A stretch of 64,000 nucleotides of DNA, taken from contig VZSF01006712.1 in the NCBI GenBank assembly GCA_013398295.1, forward strand, positions 1-64,000. Reading direction: 5' to 3'. Each line of letters begins with the position of its first letter. Position 1 is the first letter of the stretch. The translations under genes were made by a program, and so were the position numbers. Source of the DNA: Chionis minor. Taxonomy: Eukaryota; Chordata; Aves; Charadriiformes; Chionididae. Below the pieces are notes generated by a model. The model did no database searches, had not been told where the DNA came from, and worked only from the letters and a program-made list of their open reading frames with translations. This document shows positions 24,661-38,156 of this stretch, piece by piece.

Positions 24661-26630
24661 TTTTGTGTGCATGTGTTCATATGATAATACGTCTATATAG
24701 ATTAATCTCCATTCATTTCAGTGGAATTAGGTAGTCAGTGAGCTTAAGAAACCTCCTTATACCGCAGTAACTCTAGCCACAGATATGCAGGTATAGGAAT
24801 CTATGTAAGGATGCCCTTGCTCTAGCAGATGATGGCAGAAAAGTAGAGGTGATGATACAGAAGAACCAGTTTGTAATAGTAACTCTGTTCTAACCTGAGT
24901 TGTTCCTTGGAGTTTGGTGATTGCGAATTTGAACGTCAGGAGAAGATTTTCCAGTATATCAATATAAGCAAATTATTTGGGGGAGGGGTGGAGGGACTAC
25001 CTTTCCTGTGACACCCTGATGATGTTTTTCTGATCGGTCACAAGTTTTGCAACTTCTGTGTGCTTCAGAGCAGTGAGAAGTATGTCACTTGGCCAAATAT
25101 TGGACGTACGGTTTTGGTATGGATTTATATGATCATAAATTTGTCACCTTATGCCCTATTGCTCCTTTTGCCTATGTGCAGGGGCAAAACCTCCTCATTC
25201 TAATTGTATTAGGTTTTCTATCTTGTTGTTTCTATGTTCAGACTAATAGGTGTTGGCGAGCATGGCTGAACTATTCAGTCTGTCCAATCCAACATTTACA
25301 CCATTCCCTCATGTGATAGTAATATACACGATAGTCATTCTGATGCAGCAGAATATAAATGGGACAGCAAATCTATAATAAAAAGGAAATAAAAGTAAGT
25401 TTCAGGTGTCTGCTGTCAGGTGGCTATTGTGCTTAAATAAATCTTGGTTTATCATATGTTTTCATGCACTCTGCAGCCATATAGTGAAGAAACAATCCAA
25501 TGAACAAAACAGAAGATGGAGAATCAATCTGTGTGGTCAAACTGTTTCTTATATATGCAACTCATGATTGCAATTTCACATCTTCCTTCTTTTTGGCTGC
25601 AAATCTCTTCATGTAAATTCCATTTAATTGGAAACACTACTGCAGTTTACAATGTATATTTAATTTTGGACACGAATTAAGAATATATTTTTTCTCTTTA
25701 AACCAATTTTTGCTATTAATTAATGGAAAGAGGGTTGATTCCCTCAGGTAAATACTTGTACCACTGCATAAGGTATGACAAATCCCATGATGCAGTATTA
25801 GCTTTTGCCTTTTAAAAGTATTGTTTCCAAGGGTTCCTGTGGATTTTCCACATATAGTGGTAGGTAAGGAAGCGAGGTTAGCTTTTTGCTTATAGTCTTT
25901 AATATGGAAATCCTGTTGTTTCTGTTTAAGGTGTAAGTATTTTAACTGTCAAGGAGATGGACACTAGATTGTGAAGTAAAGAGTAACAAAGATATCAATT
26001 CACATCTCTCTTCCGGTGATCAGTGTATACCAGTTGAAACAAAATAAACAAGCAAATAAGATTTATTTACCAACACTGTGAAGCAGTGTTCCTGATAAGA
26101 AATCTGTCTAATAAAAAACACAGTCCAATTATTCATAAGTTTCCCATAAGGGGACAATTTTTTTAAAAATTAATAAAGCATTCTTTTTGGCTTTGAAAAT
26201 GTTGTCCTCTGTATTATTGTAACATATTATACATTTTTTTTTGCGTAATTGATAACAATCTTTCCCCTAATATAAGCGATTCCTTTAGGAAGTTTTCTTT
26301 AGACTGTTTCTACATCCTTGTTCTGGTTTGAGGTAAATCAGAACCAATTTTCTGTTCAGTAATTTTACTGTCATGGTTTGGTCCAGATTGGCCAATGAAA
26401 ACAAATGATGATATTCTTTTCCAAATGCTTTATCTCAAATCTTATATACAGTTGAATTTGCAGGTGAAAATCTAGTACACAGATGTCTAGCAAATAAATT
26501 CATTGTGGGTTTCTTTGGAAAATAGGTTGAAAGTAACTTTGTAATAAATGGCAAAGAATGGAAATCAAGAGGTTCAGAGATACCCAACAGAGATTGGTAA
26601 TTTACGGAGGGCTGGAGCTTGCCTGGATAT

Positions 26631-27182
26631 TTATATACAGAACTGAATCATCACGTGTAAGTGCACGTTGCTGGCATGATCCTCAATGTCATTTAAATAC
26701 ATCTGAATAGCTTCACATAGTTTGGTCGAGTTTGTTCTGCAAAATATCCCAGTACTGCTCTGAGTGCACACCAGGTTACCATTGTGTGTCAACTTGTCAT
26801 GTTCGAAGGCAGCACTCTGGAAGTGCACTTGCATCTGGATCTGTCCCAAGGTAACAAATGGACTTCGGAGTTCTGAGGCCTGTGGTGCAAAGACACATCT
26901 CTGGAGATCCATACTCAGTGTAGAAGAATCACTGCTAAGCCATAAAAAATGATACTTGCAGAGCCAAACTGTCTTTGTCAAGGGCTACGGAGGCGAATGG
27001 GTATCACGCTTTCCAGCTCTCCCGATTCTGACTGCTGAGAACCCTGAACCTGCTCTGCATGGGGTTGTCAGGTATTTGTCAGACTTACTAATGAGTGCTG
27101 AGCTGCTTCCAAGCCTGGCCCCAGATTTCTGAGGTGACATATACACAGAGAATGCTTCGCTAACGAATCCTTTTGGACCCAT
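26631..27182 (-). other. Unassigned minus-strand reading frame broken by one stop
   Basis: Reading the minus strand from 27182 down to 26631, one frame stays open for about 183 codons except for a single TAG at 26987-26985. It opens upstream after a TGA near 27230. The first part begins MGPKGFVSEAF and the second ends in HVMIQFCI followed by a stop. The block is somewhat more GC-rich than its surroundings. No domain, signal peptide or membrane segment is evident, and I recognise no family. It may be a decayed retrocopy, a piece of an old element or chance. No poly-A tail or target-site duplication marks it. Confidence 0.15.
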
Positions 27183-29726
27183 GCTGGCCCATGTCAGACC
27201 CAGTTGTGTATCCTCGGTAGCAGTGATTCAGTTTATCTGCTGTGCAGACATAACACCCACAGAAAAGTGAGGCTGCAGCATATGGAGAAACCTATTAGTA
27301 ATACTTGAAAAACGCTTCTCCTGGATTTCTTAAGCATTCTGCCACGCTTCTTGCAACAGACTGAGTGCATCTTCTTGAAATCATGTCAGGAAGTTTTCTC
27401 ATCTGTACTCTGCAGGGTAGCTAGTGTTGTTCTTAACAGTGACTAAAAATACTGTTTACAATGACAGTAGAAATGCAATGGTGTCCCACAAATGTGTTTG
27501 GTTTTTTTGCACTGAAGTGAATGAAAAAAGTATGTTGGACTACCCATTTCTTCTATTACCTTCTGAGAGCTAATCAATGTCCAAAGTCATAAATAATCCG
27601 ATCCTGAACAAATTACTTGTGTTTATTCTTCACTTAGCAGTTCTGTAAGGAGTCTAAAAGGCAACTTCTGCTGTTGTCATGCCAAAATGTGGAGTTTCTT
27701 TGCTTGCTTTTATGTTTTGTTAAGCTCTATTGCTGTGGAGTCCGGGATGAAGATTCTGTTTTCATACAGAGGTCTGATCCATTGTGGTGATTTTCATATA
27801 CTTGTGGAAATTTTATAAATTATATGAAAGTGCATATATAGCTTGGGTATACTGCCAATGTGCATTAGGTGTTCCTTATGACCAGAAATTAACCAAGAGG
27901 GAAGATTGGAGGAGCCAGCCCTGGCATACAGGGCTGAGATGTTACAGACCTTCTTAAAATCTTTTATTTTAAAGTTTGCAGTAGTTTTGCTGTGCATTGA
28001 GCCTTTTGGGTGTGAGAAAGACAAAGGAATAGCTCAGATAGTAGTCTATCACATATAGTTATTTGAAACTGAGTAGCAATTGTGTTTAATTTAATAAATG
28101 AATTGACTTGCTTCCTTCCTTACTTTCAGGGTAGGGTTGGTCACTGATTCTTGTGAATTAGGGTTCAGGTGGTGTTACTATAGACTGTAGGCTGTGTGCA
28201 GTTACTACAAAGTTCTGTTAGAGTAGACAAGAACAATTTCACGTCCTCACTACAGTAACAGATGAGTTCAGTTAACTCAGTAATGAAGTACAACAGGAAA
28301 TAGTTTTAATGCTTAGATTTTGCTTATGGGGTTTTTTTGGGTGGTGGAGGTTGGGGATCAAGCAAGTCATGCTGCCATGTTTGAGTTTCCTGCCTGTGTT
28401 ATCCTTGGAGAGTGGAGCACGTTCTGTGTGGAGAGGGAAAGAATTTTTCTCTCTCGATCCCTACAAACTGGTAAAAGGTCTTCTATGTCAAAAGCTGGTA
28501 GCTGTAAACTGGCTCCAGAGTATCTGTTTTCACATCCTGAGGTGTGACAGGGCCCTATTGAGTAGATGCTTTGCTGGAGAGAAAGCTATAGAGCAAGATA
28601 ATACAGCATGAGCGAGAGAGCTGCATATCATATTTATTCTTTTTTAAAATGTGCAGCTGTAAACAAATTCTGTGTTTGAATGTATCAGAATTTTAATATA
28701 GCTATTCTGGCTCCTGGTTGTTGTCCTTGACATCCAGCTCTTTTCTGAGTGATGCATTTATCTTACGCTGTCAGCTTTCATCATAGCGACTGGTATAGAT
28801 CTCACATTTGCAGAGAAAAACTGAAGTGTGTTTTCTTAGGAAGTCATTAACAAATAATACACATAGTTTTATTTCTTTGTTAATCTGGGATTGGTACCTT
28901 TGCAAGGCTCTTGGTCTTGACTTCCCATTTAGTAAAATAAGTACATGTAGCACTTATCTCCAGCTGACTAAGGTTTGAACACTGTGTTGCAGCTTCACTT
29001 GGGAAATACTGAGTCTGGCTTTGTTCATGATATTTCTGAGTTACCTTAATTTTGATGTAGTCTAGTTTTAATACAGACTGATTTTGATACGATCTGTTCC
29101 AAAGATAATGGGGGGGCGGGGGAGGAAAGACTTATCATTATCTATCTGAAAACTTACTAATGAACAGTGGGTGAAATCATCCATAAAATTTGCTCTTCAA
29201 CAGTGGCCAAACAAGAAAAATAGTGTCAGGAATTTTTACTCAGCTTTTACAGTTTTACTCTTTCTAGAAAACTACATATGTAGTAAACAAAGACGTATAC
29301 ATTTTACATTTTTCTTTCAAGAACAACTGCATGGCAATACTGATTCCATAATAACATTTTATACAATTCTATAAGCAGAACCTTATGAAATCTATGTCTG
29401 AAACTCAAATTTAGGCAAGATAAATATTTTTATTTCTGATAGATGTAGAAAGATAAGTATTTTAAAGGGAACATAAGCAGCAGTGTTGTCCCTGTGGGAT
29501 ATTTAAATAAAGCCAGGAAACTGAATTTGTATGTGCAACATAGCTCCTATTCACTATACAGGAAATGTAATGGTCTAGCACTGAATTTTCTTTTCTCCAA
29601 CGTTCCTACTGTGAACTCCAAGAAAATTGTAACTCTTTTTCTTCATTTTACTCTTCTTCTTGCAGATTTTAATATATTCATTAAATGTAGTTATGACTAG
29701 TCAAAGGCAAACCCAGTAGTGGATGG

Positions 29727-29815
29727 TGGGCTGTGATGCCTCAGTGGTTAAATTAAGCCTGTTGGACGCCGAGTTCTATATACGGGTTTCAAAGACCAAT
29801 ACTGTCACTTACTCT
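29727..29815 (+). mobile_element. Probable MIR (tRNA-derived SINE) remnant
   Basis: The segment starts with a tRNA-like A box region (ctcagtggttaa, 29740-29751). It continues with a B-box-like gggtttcaaa (29784-29793) and then ctgtcacttactc, close to the MIR core order GTGGTTAAGAGC ... GGGTTCGAATCC ... CTGCCACTTACT. Order, spacing and orientation fit MIR, an ancient SINE shared by mammals and other amniotes. Similarity fades after the CACTTACT block. The 5' end alone also resembles tRNA-Ser, but there is no foldable variable arm or acceptor stem. Confidence 0.45.
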
Positions 29816-31434
29816 TCTGAAACAGACAAAATAGGGATATATCACAAGACTGAAATTTCCATAGGGATGGTGTTTTGACAACTGCCAGTACCAGAAACCA
29901 TATTTTTTATCAATATTAAAAAAGGATCCACGGGTGTCTGTCTTAGCACAGAACAGTTTTAGAAGTCTAGCGTTGCTTCAGGATGTAAAAGAATATAAAT
30001 AAATCCTTACTGAAGACTTGTCTGAATGTAGTTGTTTTAGACGCTATCCAGAATCATAGTTTTTTGAAAGAGAGGAAAGAAATTCGTCCGTAAGTTAATC
30101 ATGTAACATATTAAAGGAAGTGATAAATTACTGATAGCAAATAGCTTTATTTCCTGCATAATGGTGCTTGTCATAGCATTTAAAGTATTAAAATATATAT
30201 AGAAAATATAAATAAAGTATTTCTATGTTTCAACCCTCTCTTTTGTTTTAAAACTGACTTCAGTAGGTTTGGGACTTTGTCCCAAATGCAACCTCAAGAC
30301 TGCCATACAAGTGAATAACTACAGTGAGCTAAAGCAATACTGGAAGTGACATGAATATGAGTTACCCTCTTAGATTCAGAAGTCCTGTCTCCTTTTGGTC
30401 TGACTGTGGCAAACCAGTATCACATTGTGCTGCTGTGTTTATGCATCCATGAGCATCTTTTGCAACATATAAGAGTAATGACACCACTGTATGTCCTAAT
30501 TGCTAGAACAACGCACTGCCCTCCTGTGGGTTGTCGCTATTTCTTCATAACAGTACTGCCAGAGGTGTGATCATCATGTTCATCCAATACTTCTCATCCA
30601 AGATTTAATGTCCATTCAACATTCCTCCACTTCTCTCTTCCTTCTCCCCTTCTCCAACACTGCACATTTAAACAAGAGCTATGAAACATTCGGTGTAAGT
30701 GTAATGTGATTTGCCTTTGCACAGTAAACATGAGTGATATGAGCCATTTGCATCAGCACTTCTTCTTTCTAAGTGTCGATGTGTCAACCTGCATCACTGA
30801 TTCATGTAGCTCTCTCCCAGCTTCTCCTCCTCCCAGGGCTTCTTATGGCCTCCTAACTCATTTCATTCAGATACCAGTGACCTTGAATTGAAATGATGGA
30901 CACAGCATTGAAGCAAGAAAAGCTTTTCTTGCTTCCTTACTTCTTTCTTGTGTGTCTGTGTTAGTTCAATTAATATATTGGCTAAAGAGGTATCAAAATT
31001 GTAAAGGAATTCCAGTTATGACTGTCTTTAATTTACAATAAGATTAAAACATTTGAAGTGACAGGGATTTGTTATTTAAAACTTAAAGTTCATCTAGATT
31101 TATTTCAGTGTGGATTTTAAAGTTACGATTAAAGCCATTTTAAAGTAAAAGAAGAAAATTTTCATGGTCTCGCATCATTTTTTTAAAGAAAGTAATAGCA
31201 GCTTCCAGTATAATCAGTTAGAATACTAAAATCCAAGACTGTCAAGTAAACAAAGTAAATTCCTTTTCAAAAAATGTCTGACAGACATTTAAGGGGATGA
31301 GGAGATGAGTTTCCTTCAGAGCAGCTGAGAAGAGCAACGAGAAAAATCCTATACCAGTGATTCATAGCAGTTCTTCAGAGTAGAGCAGTTTGTTTGGTTT
31401 GGTCTTGGTTTTTTGTGGGTTTTTGGTTTTTTTT

Positions 31435-31466
31435 GGGGGAGGGGAGGGGGAAGGGTGCTTTGGGGG
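31435..31466 (+). other. G-quadruplex-forming motif
   Basis: The plus strand reads GGGGG-A-GGGG-A-GGGGG-AA-GGG-TGCTTT-GGGGG. Five G-runs of three or more are separated by loops of 1, 1, 2 and 6 nt, which fits the standard G4 pattern with very short loops. It is preceded by about 50 bp of G/T-rich sequence (31385-31434) with many T-runs. Short-loop motifs of this kind are usually stable in vitro. Whether it forms in cells, or regulates anything here, cannot be seen. Confidence 0.75.
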
Positions 31467-34400
31467 AATTGAAGCTGCTTTTCAGAGTGTTCTGAATTGC
31501 AAGAGTGTGTAGAGCTCATACTTAGTGTGGTCAGGTGTTTGCAGTAAAGGGAGACTGAAAATTGAGTTTTGGATGTGTACATTTGAGCTGATATTTATCA
31601 GGTTAGTTGATCAGATTAACAATATCTTTAATAATAGATAAATAGATAAAATATATTTTTAGTACTTTAAGCTCTTGGCAGCCCCACAGCTGTTAGGCTG
31701 CTGAAAAACAGAACATTCAGATTAAAATTTCCTTATTTAAGTCTGCCAGTGTTTGAACTTTACTGTATATTTTTGATGACTTGGGAGGTTTGCTTACTAA
31801 TTTGGAACTTTGCCTAATGTTTTTGTTAAAATAGAACTTTCTATCTTATAATTAATCTCCTTGTTCTGTATGTTCATACAATAAAAGTGCAGAACAAATG
31901 AGTACTCAAAATACTAGATGTATAATGAATAGTTAGGGTTTAAACATAACTATTTTCTTGACAAGGACATGGTACTGCTATAAGCAATTGGCTGTCTTAC
32001 GTTATTCTTCTGCCAGGTTCCTTCTTTTTTTATAGATTATACAATAAGAAACTGCATACAGTCAGGACTTTTATAACAACACCAAAGAAACTAGTTCATT
32101 TCCAAAACCAAGTGAATCCACTTTATTAATTGTTTATTTAAAATTTAAATTTGCTGGTCTTATCTTCACTTGCATGCAGTTGGAATAAATGAGTTTTCCA
32201 TACCGATTTATGAATAGAATATCCAGCATGGCTCAGGGGGAAAAAGAACATAGTCCATCTGTGCATGCAGAGTGGCATCTTCTTTTTTTTAATGAACCCA
32301 ACCAATGAATTTAGTCAACTATGCAGAACTGAATAAAGCTCAATGTGGAGGTAACGGGTTAGCTTTCGAGTTCGGGAAAGCTTTTGAGAAAGGGAGAGGA
32401 CTGTTTGACTTTATTTCTCATGTTCTTCAGTTCACCTAAGATTCTCTTGTACAGATTTGTCTCACCATTTCATTTGATGCTGTCTGCATTCTGTAAGGCT
32501 GGAAGGGGTCTTTTGTCTCAGTCAATTAGAACTCCCATGTACAGAAAGATCTTTTCTGTAGCATTATGGATAAAGTATAGGCCTAAACTACGAAGTGGTT
32601 GTGGTTCCATGGGATGTCCTGTGGTTGCCTGACTTCCACAGTACATCTAGAGAGATGCATATGCACAATCCGGTTCAGAACCTTGTTGAGGAAAACTGAT
32701 GATCAGGGGTTGACATGTCCCCTATTGCCTTATATTTGTCAGTCAGAATTTTCTATTTCTGAAACTGCCCAAGCGCTGTCTCATAAATTTGATCCCAAAA
32801 TAAGATGTGATATTTATGGTGTGGTGCCTCTCCATATCTACCTGACTGTGCAGTATGCCGTGAAAACTTGATGTCAAGTTGCTCATGTTACAGATAGGTA
32901 AATTCCATCTTCTCTAAGCACTTCCATTTGGGCAAATTATATTTGCTTGTGTAAATCTCAGTGTCGCAGATTCTTAATTTTTATTTTTTTTTCAAAGCCT
33001 CATAATTTAATTTCTTGTATGTGTTTATGTTATTTGGCTGCACTTTCCCTGATAGTATCACTGACCGTAATAAAAGGCTGAGACACCGCTTTGTCAGGTG
33101 GTTGGTTCTACAAAAAGACCCAAATACAGGGTCATGTTATGTCATCTTATGCGGCTCAAAGCACTGCTGTGTATTGAATAGTCATACGACTAGCCTACAA
33201 CTGAACACTTCTTCAAGGAAACTTGTGGAAGTGTAAAAAATATGATGTAGATTATAGCAGTAGTTCCCAGCAGAAAACAAGGATTTGCTAAACCAACTAC
33301 TCTGTCAAATGTCTTTGAAGATGGCTTTTCTTCTCATACTAAATGTGAGAAAACAAGCTGCCTGAAAGAAAACCTTTTCACAAGTTGGAGTGCTAATACC
33401 ATGGAGCCACACTGCTATTTCTGAAAAAACAGCTCTAGTAACTGGAAGCCTGTTGTCCTGTTTACACCGAGTCTTTAATAACTTCCTCAGTTGAGCTGGA
33501 TTACATGTGGCTGAAAACACAGCTTCTTTGTTACGCCATTTCTAGCATTCCTTAACCTACCGTACTGGAACGTGGCTCCATGGAAGCATGGGGGAGACTA
33601 TCACTGCTTTCAAATTTTCTCTTAGAATTTGTTCTAGCTGAGATTTACTGTATGCCTGGAAAGCGTGACTGAAGCTTAAAATGTAAAACAGCAATAACTG
33701 TTTCTACCTTGATTATAGGTGGTATCTTTTATTTGTAGCTAGGATACCTTTTATTGTTGGAGGTATAAGTGGGATTCTTCTTCATTTTACCCACTGCTGT
33801 CCACTTAGCTCCGTACTGATATATTAGGCTATTGTATTTACTATGGATGATAATTGGGAGATTATAGTGTGAGATTCCAAGGAGAGCCAATCTTAGAGCT
33901 GAGGAAACATGGATAAACCTGGTTTGTTGTTTCATTCCATGGTTTAACAGCTCTAATGGTACTCTTTTGTTGTGGACGTTGTCCAATAAAAAGTGAACAG
34001 AGCAATTTTTTTAGGCTCTTGGAAAGCCAGAAGGCTACAGCAGCTTCTTGCTTGGGCTACATTTCACTTGCAGGTGGCAAGATTTGGAGAGATTTCCTGT
34101 ACTCACAGTTCTCCTACCTCACACCAGGACACCAGTTCTTTCATAGACTAGTTCGGAGCGAGATAAGTGAAAATGTCTGTTGTCTTTCAGAAAAAAGTTT
34201 CTGTGTTTGCTGTAGCAGTATATTTGGATAATCATAGAAAACCTATTCAAAAAAAGGGGGGAAAATAAAAAATGGTTTTGGTCCCTGAAGCCGACTTGTG
34301 GCAGTATCTCAAGATAATAAATTACACCTGGTTCTAGCAGCGGCTTGTGGCAGAGAGGAAGGTCAAAAGAGAAAATAGTCCAAATAATCTGTACAAGCTG

Positions 34401-37400
34401 AAAAAGTTCCATATGTGATAAAATTGTCAAATATCATCAAGATAAATAGAGCTGTTTCACACGTGGAGCAAAGGGAAGCTTTTTTGGCAATGGATGTCCT
34501 TCTGAATGGATACCCAGCACTGACTTTCATATGATGTGAGGTGTTAAAGTTTATCAGAGAGCAAAGCTCAGCTGAAACTCCAGACAAATGCAGAATGCAA
34601 ACCCATTCGCTTTTGCTGACGTTTTGGGTTTTCAGTTTAATTTTATTTTAGCAGTACATCACAGCTTCCCTTGGACTGCTATTGCTGATGTGCAAATTCT
34701 TTTTCAAAACCCTTCTATTATTACCAGAAGCTTTTCTTATATCTTCTCTACTTGACTTTCAGTATATTTTGTGATGTAAGAAGTAGGGATTTAGAGCTGG
34801 ATTAATTAATTTGGCTTAAAAACCGGCTTATGGACTTCAATCAGTTAAACAGAATCCCAACATTTATTTTCCTGCTTTAAGAAATCATTATAAAATAATC
34901 CAATATTCATACACCATAATTATCCTGAGGCTTATTACTGCATATTACTTTTCATCACCAAATACACAGTTATTTGCATCTCACAGGCAGTGAACTGGAC
35001 AGAGAGAAGTAGCTTTCTGATTAACATGGAAGATTGGAGCTTGTGTTCTACTTTAAGTTCAGGTATTCTTGGCTTACAGTCAAATTCTAAGACCACAAAG
35101 CTATGCTATGGTGTTGTTATATTTAAATCTCCTTTTCTGGGTTATAGTGTTCTTGTATCCTTTCCTGCTTTTTCAAAGGTGAAGCTAGACGTGCTTTTGA
35201 TTAATGCTCTTCCCAAATTCTTAGCTCTTTTTTTTTCTTAAGCACCAAATAAAAGGCTCTTGAATATTATTTCATTCCTGTAATTCTTTATATAGAGACC
35301 TCTTTTTCTATAAAAATACATTTTAAAGTCCCTTTTCTGTGCTTTAGTTTAGTCTATGGATACAGTATTTTCTTGTCTGTGAGCTGTCAAGCTTGTTGAT
35401 TTTTGGATGTTATGTTCCTCCATGTTTTTCATATGTTTATATTAGTTCTGATTTATCACAAATACACATATTCAACTGGGACCTTTAGACAAATCAAAAT
35501 ATACAATATTAAACTAAAGACATTCCGTTTCCTGTCTGTTTTCATCTGAATTATTAGTCATATATCTTTAAAGTAATTCTTAACTGTGTGTTCTTTTTGT
35601 TTTATCTTGTTTTGCATTCTGAACAGTAAAAAAATAATATCTGATAGTCTTATTAGTTTATTGGTTAAACTGCCACCTCTGTACTTGTAAGTACAAAAAG
35701 TAGTAGTGGCATGATCGCAAAAAACGATGAATCAGCAACTCAAATCTCTTCTTGAAAATGAAAAAGCACAGTTTTAAAGGGATTCTTGCCCCTTTTTTAC
35801 TTCGAATATTGTTGGTTGTAGATCTTGCTGTTCATTTAGTTAAATTAATATACACACACATTTAAATGTTTTAAGCAAACCTAGCCAAAGAGTTTTTACT
35901 TACAGTTAGATAAAATAGGCAAGAATTTTTTGAAGTTTTTAGATGAGAGTGTAAGGGCAAATGGTTATGGGGGCATTGTGTTTGTACACAACTACACCGT
36001 TAGCAGGATTAAGCTCATCTCAAAGTGACTGTACTGTGACTATATTTGCTTTAGTGTCATATAGGCCATTGGTTAGCACCTGAATTCCCTCCAATGGTGC
36101 AAATAATTTGAAACATCTTGTGCTTGATTTGAAGCCCAGAAAAATTAATTTCTACCTTGGACTGTATTATTTATTACTGCCCTTCTTTTCTCCTTTTTTC
36201 TGATACTTTAGTAGCCTCAGACATTTTGGAGCAAGAGATTGAGATGCCAGTTCTGCATGCACTAAGTTGACACTTCACTTTATAGCATTCCTCGAACCAG
36301 ACTGCACTGAGGTCTTGCCAGGCACTGAAAATGTCATTAGTCATAGGGAAAGAAAAAAATACAATAGTTTGTTTGCTATATCCATTAATTCTTTTGTCTT
36401 TTCCCTTAAAATGCAATTCCCCCTTATGGTTTTTGAGACTTCTCCTTCCTACTTGTTTCCCCTCAACCCTGACCGATTTTTTTCTTTCTGTTTTGTGTGA
36501 TTGCACACAAAACTCATGAAGCAAAGCAGAATAAAAACTTCTGAGTGGAAGGGGAAGGAGAAAGGGCTTTTACGTGGATTCTTCCACTGTCTGTACTTAG
36601 AGTATGGCGTCACAAAAAGTTGAATTATGCAAATGAAAGGGATGTAAATGATGACTGGAGAGAGCACTGGCAGATGGAGGTAAGAATCTCTTACTCTTGC
36701 TTTTTGCAGAAAGAGAATCAAGCAGGGAATTTTTTGAAATTTGTACTAGATGTCTGCCCTAGATTGCTGAATTAAATTAACCTGACAATACATAAAACCC
36801 CCATGCGGTTTCTGCTACACTCCCACAGAATTTCTGGTAGCTATTAAATTTGCTACAAAATACAGAGGGCTTTTTAAAATATTTTCAGCAGGTCATTTAT
36901 GTAAATATCTGTTGGAAAGTCTCTTCTGGTTGTAGAACAGGGAAAAAAAAAACTGGGAAAAAAGTTTTCTTTAACCATGCAGCCATAGCTCCTATCTTTT
37001 ATCTTCATCTTTGCGGTCTCCTTTGTTCTGCTGCACGAGAGAATTTCTGAAGTACAGTTTAAAAGTAGCTCTTTCAGCCATTGTAGTTATAATTTAACGG
37101 GTTAGTTAAACATGTATGAACTGTTCAGCCTTGCTATAATGGCTTGCTTACATGTAATATAAACACATGTAGAAAGACTTTATGTGGTTTTCCTCTTGAT
37201 TTCTCTGGTAAAACTATAAGAAGCTAGCAAACATGTCAGCCTTTCTAATGAAGACAGCATAGCAAACCATACCAAAACCCAGCTCTGAGATGTTAGGAGT
37301 TTTTAATATTTCACTAGTTAAGAGCCATAAGCCTTTCCTAGAGGTCTAAAATTAAAGAGATTTTACACTCTACATTTGGCTTGGAAGAGGAGGAGGTATG

Positions 37401-37629
37401 ATAACATGCTTTTTCTTGTTGTAAGCTCTTAAGTAGGTATCCCTAATATTTAATGATTTACATAACGGTACTAGAGTTTCTACCTTTCTTCCTTGTAATT
37501 CTCCAGCATTTTATCTTTTCTGGTCCTAAGAGATCATGTGTCAATTAGCACAGAAAAGCATGAATTTCAATCTAAACCTTAAGTATCGTTTTACAAGATG
37601 TCTGTTTAGGCCTCTCTTTTTAACAATTA

Positions 37630-37665
37630 GTGCATGCATAATTTGCATAATAAATCATGATAAAA
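37630..37665. promoter_or_regulatory. POU/octamer-like motif cluster
   Basis: A consensus octamer ATTTGCAT lies at 37641-37648, next to overlapping TGCATGCAT (37631-37639) and followed by AATAAATCATGAT. Together this gives three POU-type half-sites within 20 bp, inside AT-rich unique DNA. Such motifs occur often by chance in AT-rich sequence, so this is only a candidate site. Confidence 0.15.
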
Positions 37666-38120
37666 CATTTGTGAAAACTTATATACTTGCTCATTTAGGT
37701 ATACTGCAGTAAGACTAAAAGGCTGTTTCTGAAATCAATGTCAATTAATCTTTTTTTAGATTTATTATGTGCTTTCTAAGGGAGTGCTTTGAAGTGTAGA
37801 AACAAAGATAAATATCATGTTGTAACGTATGTCAGGGACAGCTCCGTACATAGCTTAAGTTCTTTAACTTAAATTGATAAAATACCTGAACTGAATTCTC
37901 ATCCATAAATAGAAAAGAAAACTTGATAACAGTTTTTTTGGAATTGTGTCAGAAATCGTATTTTCTAAATAAGATAGCACTGTCATGATAATGATGCTAA
38001 GAGTAACAGGATAGAATGAAAAAAAGAATATTTGTCTGGAAGAAGTTGCTAAAACACTGCCATGTAGTCAATTTGATTTCCAAATATTTTTTTACAAATA
38101 TTCAAGAAAACACTTTTAAA

Positions 38121-38156
38121 GCTGTTTTGTTATATAGTGCTGTTTTGTTATATAGT
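38121..38156. repeat. Perfect 18-bp tandem duplication
   Basis: gctgttttgttatatagt occurs at 38121-38138 and immediately again at 38139-38156 without change. This is probably a recent slippage duplication, and a good candidate for length polymorphism. Confidence 0.9.

Larger units (their letters stand above)
22387..29726. other. Unique DNA with a purine-rich block, no gene supported
   Basis: After the CR1 there is an A14 tract (22757-22770) and then about 150 bp that is strikingly purine-rich on the plus strand (22797-22925), with several G-runs. The rest is AT-rich. An unassigned minus-strand open region (26631-27182) and a candidate conserved element (about 24460-24660) are listed separately. 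G-runs also occur at 24978-24995 and 29110-29125 (G7-C-G5). No repeat family beyond simple tracts was recognised. Confidence 0.5.

Noticed and set aside
29727..29800. tRNA-Ser gene or pseudogene
   Set aside because: Only the first 22 bases fit. The anticodon stem, variable arm and acceptor 3' end do not, while a MIR reading explains the later CACTTACT block as well.
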